Assembly: GCA_903939555.1 (NCBI GenBank)
Contig: CAJAHV010000417.1
Span: 1 to 7,164 of the forward strand
Length of the DNA stretch: 7,164 nt
Source: an uncultured Alphaproteobacteria bacterium
GTDB taxonomy: Bacteria > Pseudomonadota > Alphaproteobacteria > Sphingomonadales > Sphingomonadaceae
Direction: 5' to 3'
A program made the translations under genes and the position numbers. The notes beneath the pieces are model-generated. The model was not told the DNA's origin. It was given only the letters and a program-made list of their open reading frames with translations, and did not search any database. Shown in pieces: positions 6,555 through 7,164 of the stretch (the stretch's first letter is position 1; the number at the start of each line of letters is the position of its first letter).

Positions 6555-7164
6555 GCCGCCCGCCGCGTCTTGATCACCGCGCCGATCTCCGCCCGCGCCG
6601 GGGCGTGCGCCAGCATCGCCTGACCTGCGGCCCGCGCTGCCTCGACCGTCACCGCATCGATACGCGTCACCACTTCCGACGCCGGCACCCAGCGACGGTG
6701 CACGAGCAACTGGCGCGCCAGATAATCGCCCTGTCCCTGCGGGCCTTCGAGCGCCATAAGCAGCGATGCCACCGCCTGCGCCTTGGCGCGCGCCAGTTCG
6801 GCCGGCTCCAGCCCCGCCGCCGCTTCGGCGAGCACCCGGTCGATCAGGTCGCGCGCCTGAGCCGCATCCTTGCGCGCAGTCGCGGCGTGCACGCTCATCA
6901 GGCCGGCATCGGCATAGGGCGTGGTCGCCGCGCTGATCGAATAAGCCAGCCCGCGCGCCTCGCGCACCTCCTGGAACAGCCGCGATGACATGCCGCCGCC
7001 CGCCGCCAGCGTGAACAGCGCCGCAGCATCATGGCCATCGTCATAATGACCGGGCGCCGGATAACCGCTGGTCAGTTGCGCCTGTTCAAACTTGCGCGGG
7101 TCGTTGAAACTGCCGGGGGCGAACCGGGCAGTTTCGGTTACAGGCAATGCGTGCTCTCCGGCAT
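6551..7164 (-). CDS. M16-family zinc peptidase homologue, C-terminal half (partial)
   Basis: The frame is open to the right edge, so the real start lies outside the window and TTG 7147 is not the start. The 203 visible residues form the C-terminal domain of an M16B peptidase (processing-peptidase/PqqL type). The hallmark is GGGMSSRLFQEVREARGLAY followed by SISAATTPYADAGL, and an interdomain segment rich in Phe/Pro precedes it (ARFAPGSFNDPRKFEQAQL). The HxxEH zinc site would be in the missing N-terminal half, so I cannot tell whether it is catalytically active or a non-catalytic partner. The stop overlaps the methyltransferase start by 4 bp, and both genes read leftward as one unit. In alphaproteobacteria such peptidases often lie near thrC (general knowledge, not visible here). 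Confidence 0.9.
   Translation of the reverse strand, partial: AGEHALPVTETARFAPGSFNDPRKFEQAQLTSGYPAPGHYDDGHDAAALFTLAAGGGMSSRLFQEVREARGLAYSISAATTPYADAGLMSVHAATARKDAAQARDLIDRVLAEAAAGLEPAELARAKAQAVASLLMALEGPQGQGDYLARQLLVHRRWVPASEVVTRIDAVTVEAARAAGQAMLAHAPARAEIGAVIKTRRAA

Noticed and set aside
1..7164. Mobile elements, CRISPR arrays, tRNA or rRNA genes, defence systems
   Set aside because: No repeat array, transposase, terminal inverted repeats or RNA gene signature was seen. Genes are contiguous and uniform in composition.

Overview
The window is GC-rich and gene-dense. Genes overlap by a few bases and intergenic gaps are very short. Codon use and protein style suggest an alphaproteobacterium, most likely a sphingomonad; this is an inference from composition and gene content, as there is no rRNA or marker gene. 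I see no mobile element, tRNA, CRISPR array or long non-coding stretch.

Left part (1-5661): a four-gene plus-strand block that looks like one operon. It encodes a LolD/YbbA-type ABC ATPase (121-807), an 844-residue double-FtsX permease (804-3338), an exported CrtC/AttH-family lipocalin-like protein (3338-4396) and an FrhB/HCAR/BciB-family iron-sulphur flavoprotein (about 4420-5661). The first three are joined by ATGA and TGATG stop/start overlaps, and the fourth starts at or just after the third stop. The first three match the AttE-AttFG-AttH arrangement: an ATPase and an FtsX-type permease working with a secreted partner. Upstream, on the minus strand, is what may be the first 30 codons of a divergent exported protein. 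By analogy with the E. coli tesA/ybbA-ybbP arrangement it could be a TesA-like arylesterase.

Right part (5691-7164): a minus-strand pair converging on the first operon across a 29-bp gap with a small hairpin. The upstream gene is an M16-family zinc peptidase homologue cut by the right edge, so only its C-terminal half is visible. It overlaps by 4 bp a class I SAM-dependent methyltransferase of the RlmI-related family that lacks a PUA domain and has no cysteine at all.

The most interesting part is the left operon. It places a membrane lipid-type ABC exporter, a secreted CrtC-fold protein and a chlorophyll-reductase-like Fe-S flavoprotein in one transcription unit. The flavoprotein keeps one complete four-cysteine set but has a rearranged N-terminal set. 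Whether this unit handles an isoprenoid or tetrapyrrole-like substrate is a hypothesis, not something the sequence proves.
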